Shown: one piece after another, positions 33,926-42,875 of the stretch | Numbering within the stretch: the stretch's first letter is position 1 | Layout of the letters: every line of letters begins with the position of its first letter | Assembly (NCBI RefSeq): GCF_028596125.1 | Contig: NZ_CP117229.1 | Span: 914,001-978,000 of the forward strand | Reading direction: 5' to 3' | Length of the DNA stretch: 64,000 nucleotides | Source: Listeria innocua | Lineage (GTDB): Bacteria; Bacillota; Bacilli; Lactobacillales; Listeriaceae | Position numbers and translations under genes: made by a program | Notes under the pieces: generated by a model | What the model was told of the DNA's origin: nothing | The model's input: only the letters and a program-made list of their open reading frames with translations | Database searches by the model: none

Positions 33926-34674
33926 AAGCAATTCGCGATACAAGAATCTTGTTTGGTCGCTCGATGCGTCACATTTTGCGTAGTCCAGATACAATTATTA
34001 CAGTAGCAATTATACCCATTATGATTATGTTGATGTTCGTCTATGTACTAGGTGGAGCGATTCAAACAGGAACAGATAATTATGTTGATTACTTGTTACC
34101 AGGGATTATTTTAATGGCAATTGCAAGTGGGATAGCTTATACGGCAGTACGATTATTTACAGATGTGCAAAAAGGGCTGTTCCAACGATTTCATTCTATG
34201 CCAATTAGTCGTTCTTCTGTATTATGGGGACATGTTTTAACTTCTTTAGTTTCTAATGCAATTTCAGTTGTTTTGATTATTCTAGTTGCTTTATTAATTG
34301 GATTTAGGTCATCTGCTGGGATTTTAGAATGGCTTGCTGTAGCTGGGATATTGCTACTTTTCACGCTAGCTTTAACTTGGGTGGCTGTTATTCCTGGTTT
34401 GACTGCAAAATCGGTTGACGGGGCGAGCGCTTTTTCTTACCCACTGATTTTCTTGCCTTTTATAAGTTCTGCTTTCGTTCCAACTGATACGATGCCAACT
34501 GCGGTTCGGGTATTTGCGGAAAATCAACCAGTAACTTCTATTGTAAATACAATTCGAGCATTGTTATATTCAGGGTCCGTTGGTAATGAAATCTGGATTG
34601 CACTTGCCTGGTGTGTTGGTATTACAGTCGTAGCTTATATCTTTGCAGTACTAAAATATAAAAAAACAATCTAA
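33922..34674 (+). CDS. ABC-2 type permease (DrrB-like)
   Basis: 250-aa ABC-2 family membrane protein with about six hydrophobic segments: RHILRSPDTIITVAIIPIMIMLMFVYVLGGAI, GIILMAIASGIAYTAVRLF, then the hallmark ISRSSVLWGHVLTSLVSNAISVVLI. It pairs with the preceding ATPase as a two-component exporter, probably of a hydrophobic toxin or drug. Confidence 0.9.
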   Translation: MKAIRDTRILFGRSMRHILRSPDTIITVAIIPIMIMLMFVYVLGGAIQTGTDNYVDYLLPGIILMAIASGIAYTAVRLFTDVQKGLFQRFHSMPISRSSVLWGHVLTSLVSNAISVVLIILVALLIGFRSSAGILEWLAVAGILLLFTLALTWVAVIPGLTAKSVDGASAFSYPLIFLPFISSAFVPTDTMPTAVRVFAENQPVTSIVNTIRALLYSGSVGNEIWIALAWCVGITVVAYIFAVLKYKKTI

Positions 34675-34675
34675 C

Positions 34676-34712
34676 AAAAAAGGATTGGCTCAAAGGAGCC
34701 AATCCTTTTTTT
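34676..34712. terminator. Bidirectional terminator
   Basis: AAAAAGGATTGGCTC pairs perfectly with GAGCCAATCCTTTTT, loop AAAG. Confidence 0.92.
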
Positions 34713-36186
34713 AATTTTCACCAGAAATATGTTTTTTCGGTAAAATGAAATGGATAAAATAACTAACGATACAACAAGCAAACATTACCCAGAATACCAT
34801 GTGGAGTCCGCTATATAAAATATCTCTAAGCGGTTCGACTAGATCTGGATTAACATTACCTGAAGTTTGTGGGCTGATTAGCTGATTTAAATTACTACGA
34901 TTTACTTCGCTACCAGCTGCTGCACGGAATTGTGTGGTTAATACGGAGTTGAAAATAGTTCCAAAGACAGCGACACCAATCGTTTGACCAACAGTTCTAA
35001 ATAGTGTGTTGGAAGCAGTAGCAATACCAGTTTGGAATCTCGGTACAGCATCTTGGACGGTTACAGTTGTAGTAGTAAAAATAATCCCAAATCCAAATCC
35101 CATAAAGGCACTATTTAAATAGAAGAAGATGTCATTTGTAGAAGCTGGGAATAAAGCTAAAATAAGTCCACTTGCAGCTGTTATTAATACGCCGATTCCG
35201 ACTGTATGGCGATTTCCTAGTGTCATTAAAAGCTTTCCGCCTATAAATGAACCGATAATCCACGTGACGGAAAGTGGTGCAAGCATAAATCCAGCAATTG
35301 TGGCTCCGTGGCCAAGCATTCCTTGCGCCCACATTGGAATATAAACATTAATACCAATTAAAAAGGCACTAATTAGAAAACCAATTAAGTTTCCAATTAA
35401 AACAACTGGATTTTTAAATAAAACAAATGGCATAATCGGATCTTTGGCACGTTTTTCGACAAAATAAAAAGCAACAAATAATAATATCGAAACGGCAAAA
35501 AGAATGACTACGAGCGGTTCTGTCCAGTTGAGGGACTCTCCAGCACGCTGTAATGCAAATAATAATCCTAAAAGTGCTACAGTAAATAATGAGGCCCCAA
35601 GATAATCAATTGGTAATTTTACTCGTTCGACCTCTTCACGTAAATAAAGCAAAATAAGTAAGATAGTTAGAAGTCCGATTGGCACATTAATAAAGAAAAT
35701 CCAATGCCAAGAAAGTTGGTCTACTAAAAATCCACCAACGAGCGGCCCGAAAACACCTGCAATACCCCAAGCAGAACCCATGAAGCCAAGTACTTTTGCT
35801 CGTTTTTCAAATGGGTAGACGTCTGCGATAATCGTCATAGTAGATGGTAAAATCCCGCCTGCTCCAATACCTTGAATCGCGCGAAAAATAATTAATTGCT
35901 CCATATTTTGTGCAAATCCACAAAGTGATGAACCAATGATAAAAATAATTGTCGCAATTACAAAGATATTTTTTCGTCCATACAAATCAGACAGTTTTCC
36001 GTAAATAGGAACCGTCACTGCTGATGTTAGTAAATAAACAGAAAAAATCCAGTTCATTAACTCTATGCCGTCCAACTGACTTACAATCGTTGGCATCGCA
36101 GTACTCACGATGGTACCTTCAATAGCTGCCATAAATGTTGCGACAAATACGGCGATGGTAACGGCTTTTACTTTTGTTTGTTCCAA
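34711..36186 (-). CDS. DHA2 family MFS drug exporter
   Basis: 491-aa transporter with 14 hydrophobic segments, the size and topology of the EmrB/QacA (DHA2) group. Motif A-like GKLSDLYGRKNIF, motif C-like GSAWGIAGVFGPLVGG, and SWHWIFFINVPIG are visible. It starts at TTG with AGGGAGGG ahead. A proton-driven multidrug exporter is the likely role; no regulator gene is adjacent. Confidence 0.9.
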   Translation of the reverse strand: MEQTKVKAVTIAVFVATFMAAIEGTIVSTAMPTIVSQLDGIELMNWIFSVYLLTSAVTVPIYGKLSDLYGRKNIFVIATIIFIIGSSLCGFAQNMEQLIIFRAIQGIGAGGILPSTMTIIADVYPFEKRAKVLGFMGSAWGIAGVFGPLVGGFLVDQLSWHWIFFINVPIGLLTILLILLYLREEVERVKLPIDYLGASLFTVALLGLLFALQRAGESLNWTEPLVVILFAVSILLFVAFYFVEKRAKDPIMPFVLFKNPVVLIGNLIGFLISAFLIGINVYIPMWAQGMLGHGATIAGFMLAPLSVTWIIGSFIGGKLLMTLGNRHTVGIGVLITAASGLILALFPASTNDIFFYLNSAFMGFGFGIIFTTTTVTVQDAVPRFQTGIATASNTLFRTVGQTIGVAVFGTIFNSVLTTQFRAAAGSEVNRSNLNQLISPQTSGNVNPDLVEPLRDILYSGLHMVFWVMFACCIVSYFIHFILPKKHISGEN

Positions 36187-36325
36187 AAAATTCCCTCCCT
36201 TTTCGTCTACCGAATTATAGCATATAAAAGGACTGATTTGGAAAAAAATTAATCTTAAGAAATGCGTTAGGTGAAGATAAGCGCTATAATATAATAGAAT
36301 AAAGCGAACTAAAGGAGGAATATTT

Positions 36326-37378
36326 TTGAGTTACGAACCAAATACAACACAAACGATGCAAAAAATTAAAGAGTTAACTTCTATCCCTAGTCCGACAGGG
36401 AACACAGGGCAAATCATTGAAAAACTAGTGAGGGATTTAGAAGCTTCTAACATCCCATATAAATTGAACAATAAAGGCGGATTAATTGTAACTCTACCAG
36501 GAAAAGATGACTCCAAACATCGTATGCTAACGGCACATGTTGATACGTTAGGCGCGATGGTAAAAGAAATCAAAGCAGATGGAAGATTACTATTAACTTT
36601 AATTGGTGGCTATCGTTTTAATGCGATTGAAGGCGAATATTGTACGATTGAAACTAGCGAAGGCGATTTATATAGCGGAACAATTCTTATGCATCAAACC
36701 TCCGTTCACGTATATAAAGACGCTGGTACGGCTGAACGCAATGATAAAAATATGGAAGTTCGTTTAGACGTAAAAGCGCTAGATGCTGACAAAGTTCGCG
36801 CTCTTGGAATAGAAGTTGGTGATTTTGTTTCCTTTGATCCACGCGTCCAAATTATTAATGATGAGTATATTAAATCTCGCCATTTGGATGATAAAGCAAG
36901 TGTCGCGATTTTATTACAACTCATTAACCATATTCATGAAAATAAATTAGAGCTACCACATACAACTCATTTCCTTATCTCTAATAATGAAGAAATTGGT
37001 TATGGTGGTAATTCAAATATCCCAGCTGAAACAGTGGAATATTTAGCTGTCGACATGGGAGCGCTTGGTGATGGTCAAACTTCTGATGAATACACTGTTT
37101 CTATTTGTGCTAAAGATGGCAGTGGTCCTTATCATCTAGGTTTGCGCAAACATTTAGTTGAATTAGCTAAGAAGAATAATATTGATTATAAAGTAGACAT
37201 TTATCCGTTTTATGCATCAGATGCGAGTGCGGCGATTAACTCTGGTAATGACATCGTTCATGGTTTAATTGGCCCGGGAATTGATGCTAGCCATGCATAC
37301 GAACGAACACACCGCGATTCACTCTATCATACAGAAAAATTAGTTTATGCTTATTTATTTTCGAATATATTGAAATAG
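36326..37378 (+). CDS. M42 family metallopeptidase
   Basis: 350-aa aminopeptidase of the M42 (FrvX/YsdC-like) family, cytosolic. Metal-binding motifs are TAHVDTLGAM, RHLDDKASVAIL and NNEEIGYGGNS (Glu catalytic), then DASHAYERTH. It starts at TTG 5 nt after AGGAGGAA. It is 12 nt from the downstream glutathione peroxidase gene and likely co-transcribed with it. Confidence 0.92.
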   Translation: MSYEPNTTQTMQKIKELTSIPSPTGNTGQIIEKLVRDLEASNIPYKLNNKGGLIVTLPGKDDSKHRMLTAHVDTLGAMVKEIKADGRLLLTLIGGYRFNAIEGEYCTIETSEGDLYSGTILMHQTSVHVYKDAGTAERNDKNMEVRLDVKALDADKVRALGIEVGDFVSFDPRVQIINDEYIKSRHLDDKASVAILLQLINHIHENKLELPHTTHFLISNNEEIGYGGNSNIPAETVEYLAVDMGALGDGQTSDEYTVSICAKDGSGPYHLGLRKHLVELAKKNNIDYKVDIYPFYASDASAAINSGNDIVHGLIGPGIDASHAYERTHRDSLYHTEKLVYAYLFSNILK

Positions 37379-37390
37379 GAGGAATTCTAC

Positions 37391-37867
37391 ATGAATGTCC
37401 ATGATTTTTCTGAAAAAGCAATGAATGGTAAAGAAATAGCATTAAGTGACTATAAAGGCAAAGTTTTACTCATTGTCAACACAGCGAGCAAATGTGGTTT
37501 AACACCTCAACTGGAAGGTCTTGAAAAAATGTATAAAAAACTTGGCGGAGATAACTTTGAAATCCTTGGTTTCCCGTGCAATCAGTTTTTACGTCAAGAT
37601 CCTGGTAGTGACGAAGAGATTTTAGAATTTTGTCAAATGAATTACGGCGTGACTTTCCAAATGTTCTCTAAAATTAAAGTGAAAGGCAAAGACGCTGCCC
37701 CACTTTATAAATATTTAACTGAACAAACTGGAGGCAAAAAAGTTGAATGGAACTTTGCCAAATTCCTCATTGATGAAAATGGCGAAGTTGTTGAACGTTT
37801 CCCATCAAAAATGAAACCAGAAGAGTTTGAGGACAAAGTTGAAGCGCTTGTTGCAGCAGTAAAATAA
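37391..37867 (+). CDS. Glutathione peroxidase-like thiol peroxidase
   Basis: 158-aa thiol peroxidase of the glutathione-peroxidase family. The peroxidatic Cys is Cys35 in NTASKCGLTPQ, and GFPCNQF carries the conserved Gln and a second Cys used for thioredoxin-linked resolution. The Trp is in VEWNFAKFLID. It reduces peroxides and lipid hydroperoxides. AGGAGG precedes the ATG; it is the last gene of its operon. Confidence 0.93.
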   Translation: MNVHDFSEKAMNGKEIALSDYKGKVLLIVNTASKCGLTPQLEGLEKMYKKLGGDNFEILGFPCNQFLRQDPGSDEEILEFCQMNYGVTFQMFSKIKVKGKDAAPLYKYLTEQTGGKKVEWNFAKFLIDENGEVVERFPSKMKPEEFEDKVEALVAAVK

Positions 37868-37872
37868 ATAGT

Positions 37873-37910
37873 AAAACTCGGTAGTGAATAATCCGCTACC
37901 GAGTTTTTTT
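37873..37910 (+). terminator. Terminator after the peroxidase gene
   Basis: AAAACTCGGTAG pairs with CTACCGAGTTTT. Confidence 0.9.
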
Positions 37911-38003
37911 GCATCTTAGGGAGGTTAATTTGCAAGTTACAGAAATCAACTTGTAGTTTTTAGTGTAGCGTTTATAATAAAAAGAAAAAAGGGAGGCAAC
38001 CAG

Positions 38004-38459
38004 ATGAATTTCCATGTAAAGCAAAATAATAATTTAGCGATTGGCGAAGTAGACATATATTGCCACCCAAATAATCTGGAAGAAGTAACTAAAATAGTGA
38101 TGGGGCTAGAAGAGCAAACCGAGAAAATCTCTGTCAAAAAAGACGGAGTGACATATTTAATCGCTAAAAGAAAAATTTTATATTTTGAGGCTGTAGAAAG
38201 TAAAATTTTTGTGTATACAGAAAAAGACGTATATGAAACTACTTGGAAGTTATACGAGTTGGAAGAAAAATTTAAAGATAGCTCCTTTTTCAGGTGTTCG
38301 AAATCCATGATTTTAAATATCGAATGGATTGAAAAAATTGCGCCTGGCTTCCACGGGAAATTTGAAGCTAGCCTTTTTAATAGAGAAAAAGTGATTATTT
38401 CTAGGCAATATGCCAAAATCTTAAAGCAAAAATTAAACTTGGGAGGGAAGGGCAAATGA
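38004..38459 (+). CDS. LytTR family DNA-binding regulator
   Basis: 151-aa protein with a C-terminal LytTR domain (KKDGVTYLIAKRKILYFEAVESKIFVYTEKDVYET... SFFRCSKSMILNIEWIEKI) and no response-regulator receiver. The N-terminal about 60 residues form a small domain. It is the first of four overlapping genes and is expected to control their expression. GGGAGG precedes the ATG. Confidence 0.88.
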   Translation: MNFHVKQNNNLAIGEVDIYCHPNNLEEVTKIVMGLEEQTEKISVKKDGVTYLIAKRKILYFEAVESKIFVYTEKDVYETTWKLYELEEKFKDSSFFRCSKSMILNIEWIEKIAPGFHGKFEASLFNREKVIISRQYAKILKQKLNLGGKGK

Positions 38460-38884
38460 GCGCAAAATTAATTCAATTTATTCAATCAGCGTGTATTATT
38501 TTCACAGCTGCAATTATCACGATGATTTGTTCCTATATCTCAACTGGAGAATCTGAAACGATAGCTATTCGCGATATTTTTACTATGCTAGGTTTTAGTG
38601 TTATTACTACTTTTGTTCAGCAATTACTTTTCAATAATTCGATAAAAACGAAATTTGCTTTTTATGTCCGTTTACTTGTTTTTTTCTTTTTTATTAGCGC
38701 AGCAATTTTAGGTCTTGGTTGGTTGTTTGATTGGTATCATTCATTAACTGGATTTATGATTATTTTTGGCTTTATTTGCGTGACTTTTCTTGTAATGCAT
38801 CTGTTTTTCAGTTTTAGAGATGCGAAATTTAGTAATGAAATTAACCAAAAACTAGCAGAAATGCGAGAAAGGGAGACAAAATGA
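38456..38884 (+). CDS. DUF3021 membrane protein
   Basis: 142-aa protein with four hydrophobic helices and a charged C-terminus (FSNEINQKLAEMRERETK). DUF3021 proteins are usually encoded next to a LytTR regulator and probably modulate it at the membrane, as seen here with 4-nt overlaps on both sides. Direct function is not established. Confidence 0.85.
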   Translation: MSAKLIQFIQSACIIFTAAIITMICSYISTGESETIAIRDIFTMLGFSVITTFVQQLLFNNSIKTKFAFYVRLLVFFFFISAAILGLGWLFDWYHSLTGFMIIFGFICVTFLVMHLFFSFRDAKFSNEINQKLAEMRERETK

Positions 38885-39792
38885 TAAAATTAACGAATGT
38901 AGTTAAAACGTTTGGAAAAGTAGAAGCAGTTAAAGGCATTAATTTAGAAGTTGAAAAAGGTTCGTTGTTTGCTTTCTTAGGTGAGAATGGGGCGGGGAAA
39001 TCGACTACGCTTAGCATGATTTGCACAGAAAGCGAGCCAACATCTGGAGAAATTTTTATTGACGATGAAAAATTGACCTTTAAAAATAGGAAAAATTTCA
39101 GACAAAAGTTGGGCGTTGTTTTTCAAGAAAACGTGTTGGACGATTTACTTACCGTGCGTGAGAATCTGTATAATCGTGCCAGTTTATATGGAAAAACAAA
39201 AGCGGAAATTACCGAACGTTTAGAGCTTGTTTCTTCTATTATGGGAATTGAGGATATCTTAAATCGCCGTTTTGAAAAACTATCAGGGGGACAAAAACGC
39301 CGAGCTGAAATTGCTAGGGCTATTATGCATGATCCAGAAATTTTACTACTCGATGAACCGACTACTGGGCTGGATCCGAAAACTCGAGTGAGCGTTTGGA
39401 AGATTATTGATTATTTGCGAGAAGAATTCGGCATGACGGTGTTTTTAACGACGCATTATTTAGAAGAAGCGAAGGACGCGGATCAGCTGGCAGTTATTCA
39501 TAAGGGGAATATTATCGCTCAAGGCACCCCCGCTAATATTAGAAGTCGTTTTTCAGTAGATAAAATCTTTTTTTACGATGCAAATGTGGAAGAACTTCAG
39601 GTAATTATTGAAAAGGCAAATTTACCTTATAAAGTGTCAAAAGGAACGATACGTGTTGACGTAATAGATGAAAATATCGGAATTTTGGCTATTTTGAATC
39701 AAGCAGCGGGACTTTATAGTTCTTTTGAAGTAATAAAAGGAAATCTTGATGATGCATTTATCTCGATGATTAAGGAGGATTCAAATGATTAG
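38881..39792 (+). CDS. ABC transporter ATP-binding protein
   Basis: 303-aa ATPase with Walker A GENGAGKST, signature LSGGQKRR, Walker B ILLLDEPTTGLDP and switch LTTHYLEEAKDADQL. The C-terminal about 80 residues extend beyond the canonical core and may pair with a regulator or permease. It overlaps the DUF3021 gene by 4 nt and the permease gene by 8 nt. Confidence 0.9.
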   Translation: MIKLTNVVKTFGKVEAVKGINLEVEKGSLFAFLGENGAGKSTTLSMICTESEPTSGEIFIDDEKLTFKNRKNFRQKLGVVFQENVLDDLLTVRENLYNRASLYGKTKAEITERLELVSSIMGIEDILNRRFEKLSGGQKRRAEIARAIMHDPEILLLDEPTTGLDPKTRVSVWKIIDYLREEFGMTVFLTTHYLEEAKDADQLAVIHKGNIIAQGTPANIRSRFSVDKIFFYDANVEELQVIIEKANLPYKVSKGTIRVDVIDENIGILAILNQAAGLYSSFEVIKGNLDDAFISMIKEDSND

Positions 39793-40639
39793 TCGTAATT
39801 TAAAAATCTATTTTCGTGATAGAACTGCGGTATTTATGTCGTTACTCACGATTTTAATTATTATCGGACTCTATGCCATTTTTTTAGGAAATAATATGGA
39901 AGAAATGTTTAAACAGGCTTCTGGAAAAACGATTGGAATACAGGAATTAGTGAATACGTGGGTAATTGCGGGGATTTTGTCTATTACGCCGGTCACTGTT
40001 TCTTTAGCTGTTTTCTCATTAAAAGTGCACGATGAAGAGGAGAGCATTGCTAGAAGTTTTGCAATAACTCCAGCTTCCAGATGGCGAATTGTCGCAAGCT
40101 ACATCGTTAGTGGTTTAGTTGCTTCATTTGTTTTGTCAATTATCACTCTTTTTGTTGGTGAAATGTACATCTGGTTAACAGGAGGAGCGTTTTTACCGCT
40201 TGAAAGTTGGGTTAGTTTAATCGGCATTATTTTAATTAATGTTCTATGTTGTAGTAGCATTATGTTTTTTATCGCAAGCCTAGTGAAAAAAGCGAGCGCC
40301 TTTAGTTCGGTTTCGACTATTGTTGGAACTGTTATCGGTTTTATTGCTGGAATTTATTTGCCGATTGGTTCGCTTCCTGCTGCGGTTCAATCGGCGATGA
40401 AATGTTTTCCTTTCACATACGGGGCGTCTACTATTCGTGAAATCATGACAAAAGAGCCTTTACAACAAGTTTTCGCAGGTAATACTGAGGCGATGGATGC
40501 GACAAAAGAAATGATTGGTATTACTATTTATTGGGGTGATAAAACAGTAACGACAGGAGTAAGTTTGCTGATTTTAAGCGTCTTTGCAGTGCTTTTTGGC
40601 ATTTTATCTGTCGTCTTAATGAAACGACAAACAAAATAA
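39785..40639 (+). CDS. ABC-2 type permease
   Basis: 284-aa ABC-2 membrane subunit. An N-terminal TM segment is followed by a large extracytoplasmic loop (NNMEEMFKQASGKTIGIQELVNT), then the helix cluster with RSFAITPASRWRIVASYIVSGLVASFVLS and KCFPFTYGASTIREIMTK. It completes the LytTR-DUF3021-ABC cassette as an exporter. The substrate, perhaps a peptide or drug, is unknown. Confidence 0.88.
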   Translation: MISRNLKIYFRDRTAVFMSLLTILIIIGLYAIFLGNNMEEMFKQASGKTIGIQELVNTWVIAGILSITPVTVSLAVFSLKVHDEEESIARSFAITPASRWRIVASYIVSGLVASFVLSIITLFVGEMYIWLTGGAFLPLESWVSLIGIILINVLCCSSIMFFIASLVKKASAFSSVSTIVGTVIGFIAGIYLPIGSLPAAVQSAMKCFPFTYGASTIREIMTKEPLQQVFAGNTEAMDATKEMIGITIYWGDKTVTTGVSLLILSVFAVLFGILSVVLMKRQTK

Positions 40640-40720
40640 TTTTTGAATAAAAAAACAGCCGAAATTCTCCTAGTTATGCTATACTAATGGAATGTGAATG
40701 AATCTAGGAGGAAAATAACA

Positions 40721-42289
40721 ATGAGTCAAGATTTGCAAAAAGAAGTTGCTTCACGCAAAACGTTTGCGATTATTTCTCACCCGGATGCTGGGAAAACGAC
40801 GATTACTGAGCAATTACTATTATTCGGTGGCGTTATCCGTTCAGCTGGGACTGTAAAGGGAAAGAAATCTGGCAAGTTTGCGACAAGTGACTGGATGGAA
40901 ATTGAAAAACAACGTGGAATCTCGGTAACGAGTTCTGTGATGCAGTTTGATTATAATGGTTCAAGAATTAATATTTTGGATACACCGGGGCACTCTGACT
41001 TCAGTGAAGATACGTACCGGACCTTAATGGCGGTTGATAGTGCTGTCATGGTTATTGATGCTGCGAAAGGTATCGAAGCCCAAACGCTAAAACTGTTTAA
41101 AGTTTGTCGGATGCGCGGAATTCCAATTTTTACTTTTATTAATAAAATGGACCGTCAAGGAAAAATGCCACTAGAACTACTTGCTGAATTAGAAGAAGTT
41201 TTGGGTATTGAATCTTATCCAATGAACTGGCCAATTGGTATGGGAAAAGAATTAGCTGGACTTTATGACCGCTATCATCGCGTTATTGAGCAATATCGCT
41301 CAGAAGAAGATGAACGTTTCTTACCACTTGGGGAAGATGGAGATTTGAAGGAAGCACACGCTATTCAAAAATCACTTTATTACGATCAAGCATTGGAAGA
41401 AATTATGCTGTTAGACGAAGCGGGAAATGACTTTAGTCGGGAACGCATTATTGCGGGTGAGCAAACACCAGTATTTTTCGGAAGTGCCTTAACTAACTTT
41501 GGGGTAGAAACTTTCTTACGTACATTTGTTGATTTTGCGCCATCTCCTTCAAGCCATGAATCGAATGAAGGTGTGATTGAAGCTGATAATCCGAAGTTCT
41601 CTGGCTTTATTTTTAAAATCCAAGCGAACATGAACCCTGCTCACCGGGACCGGATTGCTTTTATTCGAATTTGTTCAGGCGAATTTGAACGCGGCATGAA
41701 CGTTACATTAACGCGAACTGGGAAAAGTATGAAGCTTGCGAACTCAACGCAGTTTATGGCGGATGACCGGGAAACTGTTAATCGTGCGGTAGCTGGTGAT
41801 ATTATCGGTTTGTACGACACGGGTAATTACCAAATTGGCGATACGATAACGAATGGCAGTAAAAAACTCGAATTTGAAAAACTTCCTCAGTTTACACCCG
41901 AATTATTTATGCGTGTTTATGCAAAAAATGTAATGAAGCAAAAACACTTTCATAAAGGCGTAGAGCAACTTGTTCAAGAAGGTGCGATTCAATTATTTAA
42001 AACGTGGCGTACGGAAGAATACATTATTGGGGCTGTTGGTCAGTTGCAATTTGAAGTATTCGAACACAGAATGCGCGGCGAATATAATTCTGAAATCCGG
42101 ATGGAGCCAATCGGTAAAAAAATCGCTCGTTGGGTGAAAGAAGAAGATGCGGATGAAAAACTATCTACCGCTAGAAGTATGCTAGTGAAAGACCGTTTTG
42201 ACCAACCGCTATTCTTATTCGAAAATGAATTCGCGATTAATTGGTTTAATGATAAAAATCCAGATATTGAGTTAACTTCATTACTATAA
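40721..42289 (+). CDS. prfC: Peptide chain release factor 3
   Basis: 522-aa translational GTPase that recycles RF1/RF2 after termination. It shows the P-loop [12 protein letters not shown], switch 2 [17 protein letters not shown], and the RF3-typical [23 protein letters not shown]. The correct start is the ATG at 40721 after CTAGGAGGAAA; nine upstream in-frame codons lack an RBS. It has its own terminator. Confidence 0.95.
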   Translation: MSQDLQKEVASRKTFAIISHPDAGKTTITEQLLLFGGVIRSAGTVKGKKSGKFATSDWMEIEKQRGISVTSSVMQFDYNGSRINILDTPGHSDFSEDTYRTLMAVDSAVMVIDAAKGIEAQTLKLFKVCRMRGIPIFTFINKMDRQGKMPLELLAELEEVLGIESYPMNWPIGMGKELAGLYDRYHRVIEQYRSEEDERFLPLGEDGDLKEAHAIQKSLYYDQALEEIMLLDEAGNDFSRERIIAGEQTPVFFGSALTNFGVETFLRTFVDFAPSPSSHESNEGVIEADNPKFSGFIFKIQANMNPAHRDRIAFIRICSGEFERGMNVTLTRTGKSMKLANSTQFMADDRETVNRAVAGDIIGLYDTGNYQIGDTITNGSKKLEFEKLPQFTPELFMRVYAKNVMKQKHFHKGVEQLVQEGAIQLFKTWRTEEYIIGAVGQLQFEVFEHRMRGEYNSEIRMEPIGKKIARWVKEEDADEKLSTARSMLVKDRFDQPLFLFENEFAINWFNDKNPDIELTSLL

Positions 42290-42294
42290 TAGCT

Positions 42295-42333
42295 ACAACC
42301 TATTTGTACTTTCGCAAATAGGTTGTTTTTTTT
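42295..42333 (+). terminator. Terminator of prfC
   Basis: ACAACCTATTTG pairs with CAAATAGGTTGT, followed by T8. Confidence 0.92.
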
Positions 42334-42335
42334 GC

Positions 42336-42363
42336 TTGACAATTTTTTGAAACGCGCTATAAT
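42336..42363 (+). promoter_or_regulatory. Promoter of the MarR-MATE operon
   Basis: Perfect TTGACA (42336-42341), a 16-nt spacer and perfect TATAAT (42358-42363). Confidence 0.8.
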
Positions 42364-42364
42364 T

Positions 42365-42380
42365 AGTTAGAATTCTAATT
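42365..42380. promoter_or_regulatory. MarR operator, copy 1
   Basis: AGTTAGAATTCTAATT contains the 12-bp perfect palindrome TTAGAATTCTAA, just downstream of the -10 of the marR-like gene. Confidence 0.75.
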
Positions 42381-42397
42381 AATAAGGAGGAATACTC

Positions 42398-42823
42398 GTG
42401 AGAAGAGAGAAGACGATGGATACATTAATTCGTTCTATTATGATTAAATCCAAGCGAAAAATGGACGCAAAAGTAGCTCAGTTTGGGCTGACAACACAAC
42501 AAGCAAGAGTTCTGGGATTTTTAAATGATAATGCTGCAAATGAAATAATCCAAAAAGATCTTCAGCGAATCTTCCAAACACGTGGCGCAAGTATCACTAG
42601 CCTCATTCAAGGACTCGAGAAAAAACAATTAATTTCACGCAAACCAAGCCTTCGTGATGGCCGAGAAAAAGTCGTTACGTTAACAAAAGAAGGCAAAGAT
42701 ATTGTGGATGAATTTAATGCCTCTTTCCCACGAGAAGATGATAAAGCGAAGAAAATCCTTTCCGCTGACGAGTATAAAACCTTTATTGAACTACTTAGTA
42801 AAATTGACGATCAGACAGATTAA
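42398..42823 (+). CDS. MarR family repressor
   Basis: 141-aa winged-helix regulator. Helix-turn-helix core: LTTQQARVLGFLNDNAANEIIQKDLQRIFQTRGASITSLIQGLEKKQLI, with wing RKPSLRDGREKVVTLT. It starts at GTG after AAGGAGG. The downstream MATE exporter and two matching palindromes suggest it represses both genes. Confidence 0.9.
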   Translation: MRREKTMDTLIRSIMIKSKRKMDAKVAQFGLTTQQARVLGFLNDNAANEIIQKDLQRIFQTRGASITSLIQGLEKKQLISRKPSLRDGREKVVTLTKEGKDIVDEFNASFPREDDKAKKILSADEYKTFIELLSKIDDQTD

Positions 42824-42839
42824 AAAAATTTAACTATAT

Positions 42840-42855
42840 AGTTAGAGTTCTAACT
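42840..42855. promoter_or_regulatory. MarR operator, copy 2
   Basis: AGTTAGAGTTCTAACT matches copy 1 at 14 of 16 positions and lies between the marR-like stop and the MATE start. Confidence 0.7.
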
Positions 42856-42875
42856 AATTTTTAGGGGGAATTAAA

